From Flavobacterium sp. HSC-32F16 (GTDB taxonomy: Bacteria > Bacteroidota > Bacteroidia > Flavobacteriales > Flavobacteriaceae), in the NCBI RefSeq assembly GCF_024171645.1, contig NZ_JALKAC010000001.1:806001-870000 (forward strand): a stretch of 64,000 bases of DNA, written 5' to 3'. Positions 61,595 through 64,000 of this stretch are shown here, piece by piece (position 1 is the stretch's first letter; each line of letters starts with the position of its first letter). The position numbers and the translations under genes are program-made. A model generated the notes under the pieces. The model was not told the DNA's origin, searched no databases, and was given only the letters and a program-made list of their open reading frames with translations.

Positions 61595-62234
61595 AATTTT
61601 TATCTTCTAATAAAGGAACAAACCTAAATTCTCCAAACTCATGTTTTTCAAACTGCGTTTCATTCTTTCTAATTAGTAAAGTCATAATCTGAACATCTTC
61701 TCCAAGCGGAATCACTAATCTCCCTCCTATTTTTAATTGTGCCATTAAAGGCTGTGGAATAAAAGGCGCACCTGCTGTAACTATAATACTGTCAAAGGGC
61801 GCGAAATTTGGCAATCCTTTATATCCGTCTCCAAAAGTAACGTGTTTTGGACGAATATTCAATTTCGGAAATAAGTTTGATGTCGTTTTAAATAATTCAT
61901 TTTGTCTCTCTACAGTATATACTTTTGCACCCAAAGCAAATAAAACTGCCGTTTGGTAACCAGAACCAGTTCCTATTTCTAAAACTTTATGATCTTTCTT
62001 AACTTCAAGCAATTGCGACTGAAAAGCAACTGTGTAAGGTTGCGAAATAGTTTGTCCGGCTCCAATAGGGAATGCCTTATCCTGATAAGCGTAATCTTCA
62101 AAACTTGAATTCAGAAAAAGGTGTCTCGGGATTTTTTTTATCGCATCCAGAACCGCTCTGTCAGTAATTCCTTTTTGCTCTAAAGTAGTTACTAATTGAT
62201 TACGAAGTCCTTGATGTTTGGCAGTGTCTTTCAA
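61593..62234 (-). CDS. pcm: Protein-L-isoaspartate O-methyltransferase
   Basis: 213 residues. It methylates isoaspartyl residues in damaged proteins using S-adenosylmethionine. It starts at a TTG at 62234 (KDTAKHQGLRNQLVTTLEQKGI follows) and has IPRHLFLNSSFEDYAYQDKAFPIGAGQTISQPYTVA-type wording, the AdoMet loop VLEIGTGSGYQTAVLF, and FDSIIVTAGAPFIPQPL. Of normal length and cytoplasmic. A good promoter lies just upstream. Confidence 0.94.
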   Translation of the reverse strand: MKDTAKHQGLRNQLVTTLEQKGITDRAVLDAIKKIPRHLFLNSSFEDYAYQDKAFPIGAGQTISQPYTVAFQSQLLEVKKDHKVLEIGTGSGYQTAVLFALGAKVYTVERQNELFKTTSNLFPKLNIRPKHVTFGDGYKGLPNFAPFDSIIVTAGAPFIPQPLMAQLKIGGRLVIPLGEDVQIMTLLIRKNETQFEKHEFGEFRFVPLLEDKN

Positions 62235-62255
62235 AATGAGTAGGTTTTATTTTCG

Positions 62256-62285
62256 CAAAAATAAGAAACAAAACAGGATTTCAAA
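62256..62285 (-). promoter_or_regulatory. Promoter of pcm
   Basis: Minus strand TTTG (62285-62282), 18-base spacer, TATTTTTG (62263-62256). It predicts a leader of about 15-20 bases before the TTG start. Confidence 0.6.
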
Positions 62286-62473
62286 TATTGATTTTAAAAT
62301 AATAAATTAATAAGGTTAAAAGTAAAATGTAAAAAGTCGAAAGCTAAATCCAGAAAGCTATAATTCATATTTACACTTAACATTTCTCAACTCACATTTT
62401 CTCAACTCACAATTAATTAAATTCATTTTCACTTTCAACAAATAAATTCTATTTTTGTTTAAAATACATTCTC

Positions 62474-63439
62474 ATGTTAAAAGTAGGAGTTTTAGGTGCT
62501 GGTCATCTTGGTAAAATACATTTACGTTTATTACAACAATCTGACAAATACGAATTAGTTGGATTTTACGACGAAAATCAAGAAAATGCCGAAAGAATCT
62601 CAAAAGAATTTGGCTATAAAAATTTCAGCACAATTGCAAAACTTATTCATGCTGTCGATGTAATCGACATTGTAACTCCAACACTTTCACACTATAAATG
62701 TGCAAAAGTGGCAATTAAATCAGGTAAACACATCTTTATTGAAAAACCAATTGCCAATACAGTTGAAGAAGCTGAAGAAATTATTGCTTTAGCAAAAGAA
62801 CACAACGTAAAAGGGCAAGTGGGTCATGTAGAACGTTTTAACCCTGCTTTTATTGCTACAAAAAACATGATCGAAAATCCGATGTTTATTGAAACACATC
62901 GTTTGGCCGAATTTAATCCGCGTGGTACAGACGTTCCTGTAGTTCTGGATTTAATGATTCATGATATTGATGCAATTTTGAGTGTTGTAAAATCAAAAGT
63001 AAAAAATATTAATGCAAGCGGCGTTTCGGTTATCAGTGACACACCGGATATCGCCAATGCCAGAATCGAATTCGAAAATGGCTGTGTTGCCAATTTAACT
63101 GCCAGCAGAATTTCTTTAAAGAATATGCGTAAATCACGTTTTTTTCAAAAAGACGCTTATATTTCAGTTGACTTTTTAGAGAAAAAATGTGAAGTAGTTC
63201 GTATGAAAGATGCCCCGGAAGTTCCTGGAGACTTTGATATGATACTGCAAAATGCCGAAGGTGTAAAAAAACAAATCTATTTCACTAATCCGGATGTTGA
63301 GCAAAACAACGCGATTCTTGACGAATTAGAATCTTTTGCAAACGCAATTAATACAGACACGACTCCAGTTGTAACTCTTGAACAGGCTACTGATGCATTG
63401 CGTGTAGCGTATCAAATTATTGATTGTTTCAATAAATAA
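62474..63439 (+). CDS. Gfo/Idh/MocA family oxidoreductase
   Basis: 321 residues. The Rossmann start VGVLGAGHLGKIHLRLLQ binds NAD(P). IFIEKPIANTVEEAEEII carries the EKP motif, and GQVGHVERFNPAF and DLMIHDIDAILSVV belong to the C-terminal half. The sequence pattern (HVERFNPA, LMIHDIDA) is shared with Bacteroidota members of unknown substrate and with UDP-sugar dehydrogenase-like enzymes. It probably oxidises a sugar or sugar nucleotide. It is followed by a hairpin and then the next plus-strand gene. Confidence 0.85.
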   Translation: MLKVGVLGAGHLGKIHLRLLQQSDKYELVGFYDENQENAERISKEFGYKNFSTIAKLIHAVDVIDIVTPTLSHYKCAKVAIKSGKHIFIEKPIANTVEEAEEIIALAKEHNVKGQVGHVERFNPAFIATKNMIENPMFIETHRLAEFNPRGTDVPVVLDLMIHDIDAILSVVKSKVKNINASGVSVISDTPDIANARIEFENGCVANLTASRISLKNMRKSRFFQKDAYISVDFLEKKCEVVRMKDAPEVPGDFDMILQNAEGVKKQIYFTNPDVEQNNAILDELESFANAINTDTTPVVTLEQATDALRVAYQIIDCFNK

Positions 63440-63461
63440 TAAAGTAATTTTAAAAAATAAA

Positions 63462-63503
63462 TTAGCCACGAAATTTGCTTTTATTCAGTGAATTCGTGGC
63501 TAA
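63462..63503 (+). terminator. Hairpin after the oxidoreductase gene
   Basis: ttagccacgaa at 63462-63472 and ttcgtggctaa at 63493-63503 are exact reverse complements with a 20-base loop. There is no clear U-run; the arm wording (gaattcgtgg) is shared with the dispersed palindromes at 8711-8875 and 43541-43680. Confidence 0.5.
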
Positions 63504-63528
63504 ATCATAAATATAATATCAAAATCAA

Positions 63529-64000
63529 ATGAAAACAATAGCTGTAATTGGTGCAGGAACAATGGGCAACGGAATTGCTCATACATTTGCACAAAGTGGA
63601 TTTATCGTAAAACTAATCGACGTTTCAGAAAAATCATTAGATAAAGGAATGGCAACTATCGCGGCCAATTTAGACCGTATGCTTGCAAAAGGAACAATTA
63701 CACAGGAAGATGTAGCTAAAACAATCACCAATATTATTACTTATACTGATATTAAAGACGGCGTTGTTGGCGCTGATTTAGTTGTAGAAGCAGCAACAGA
63801 AAATGTAGAATTGAAACTAAACATTTTCAAGCAATTAAACGAAGCTTGTTCTCACAATACCATTTTAGCAACCAATACTTCTTCAATTTCAATTACACAA
63901 ATTGGTTCTGTTGTTGCACATCCAGAACGTGTTATCGGAATGCACTTTATGAATCCGGTGCCAATTATGAAATTGGTTGAAATCATTCGCGGATACAATA
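63529..64000 (+). CDS. 3-hydroxyacyl-CoA (3-hydroxybutyryl-CoA) dehydrogenase, C-terminus cut by window edge
   Basis: The frame from the ATG at 63529 is open to the right edge (157 codons). It starts MKTIAVIGAGTMGNGIAHTF with the NAD-binding GxGxxG, and includes ADLVVEAATENVELKLNIF, LATNTSSISITQI and the family signature region HPERVIGMHFMNPVPIMKLVEII, with the catalytic His of MHFMNP. It oxidises 3-hydroxyacyl-CoA in fatty acid breakdown or butanoate metabolism. Confidence 0.94.
   Translation, partial: MKTIAVIGAGTMGNGIAHTFAQSGFIVKLIDVSEKSLDKGMATIAANLDRMLAKGTITQEDVAKTITNIITYTDIKDGVVGADLVVEAATENVELKLNIFKQLNEACSHNTILATNTSSISITQIGSVVAHPERVIGMHFMNPVPIMKLVEIIRGYN

Noticed and set aside
1..64000. 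Defence islands, prophage, CRISPR arrays, insertion sequences, tRNA or rRNA genes
   Set aside because: No transposase, integrase, Cas or capsid-type protein, no regularly spaced repeat array and no tRNA-like T-loop sequence were seen in any gap.

Overview
The window is chromosomal DNA from a member of the Flavobacteriia, very probably the genus Flavobacterium. Evidence: low G+C; start codons without Shine-Dalgarno sequences; promoters of the Bacteroidota type (TTTG, 17-19 bases, TAnnTTTG); lipoproteins with acidic residues just after the lipobox cysteine; a DUF6377 regulator; the Bacteroidota form of the arginine pathway with an acylornithine carbamoyltransferase; and many intergenic palindromes. 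I see no tRNA, rRNA, CRISPR array, phage or insertion sequence. Gene content is mostly housekeeping.

Layout. 1-6.1 kb: a small carbohydrate locus (acyltransferase cut by the window edge, DUF1349 secreted protein, GH3 beta-glucosidase, membrane-bound DUF6377 regulator). 6.4-8.7 kb: a large acyl-CoA dehydrogenase/oxidase. 9-11.4 kb: a divergent MocR regulator and EamA transporter pair. 11.7-15.6 kb: a two-component system followed by a UspA-like protein and a bestrophin channel. 15.9-24.1 kb: outer-membrane barrels, aspartase, pentapeptide protein, GNAT, GMP reductase, MiaE and GlyA. 24.2-34.5 kb: fumarylacetoacetase, a secreted endonuclease/phosphatase-fold protein, both enzymes of the agmatine-to-putrescine route (separated by two cell-surface genes), and a DUF808 membrane protein. 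34.6-40.9 kb: a 39-residue membrane peptide, ClpB, a YtxJ-like bacilliredoxin, a MESH1-like HD hydrolase and two DUF2157-like membrane proteins.

41-53.5 kb is the centrepiece: a minus-strand arginine/proline operon in the order GNAT, argG, (lipoprotein), argC, argD, (two small membrane proteins), proA, proB, argF', argB, argE, argH. A recognisable promoter lies about 320 bases upstream of the first gene. The leader between them carries a 28-codon open reading frame that starts at the predicted transcription start. That frame is folded into three hairpins inside a long-range closing stem, and a further hairpin can pair with one of them. This looks like an undescribed attenuator or arrest-peptide leader and is the main finding. 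Ser89 of the carbamoyltransferase points to succinylated rather than acetylated intermediates, and the first GNAT gene is the natural candidate for the otherwise missing first enzyme.

53.7-64 kb: an M1 metallopeptidase, LacX-like epimerase, RimJ-type GNAT, VF530 protein, two barrels, SmpB, a lipoprotein, an XRE regulator fused to a catalytically dead Fic domain (second main finding), Pcm, a Gfo/Idh/MocA oxidoreductase and the start of a 3-hydroxyacyl-CoA dehydrogenase cut by the right edge.
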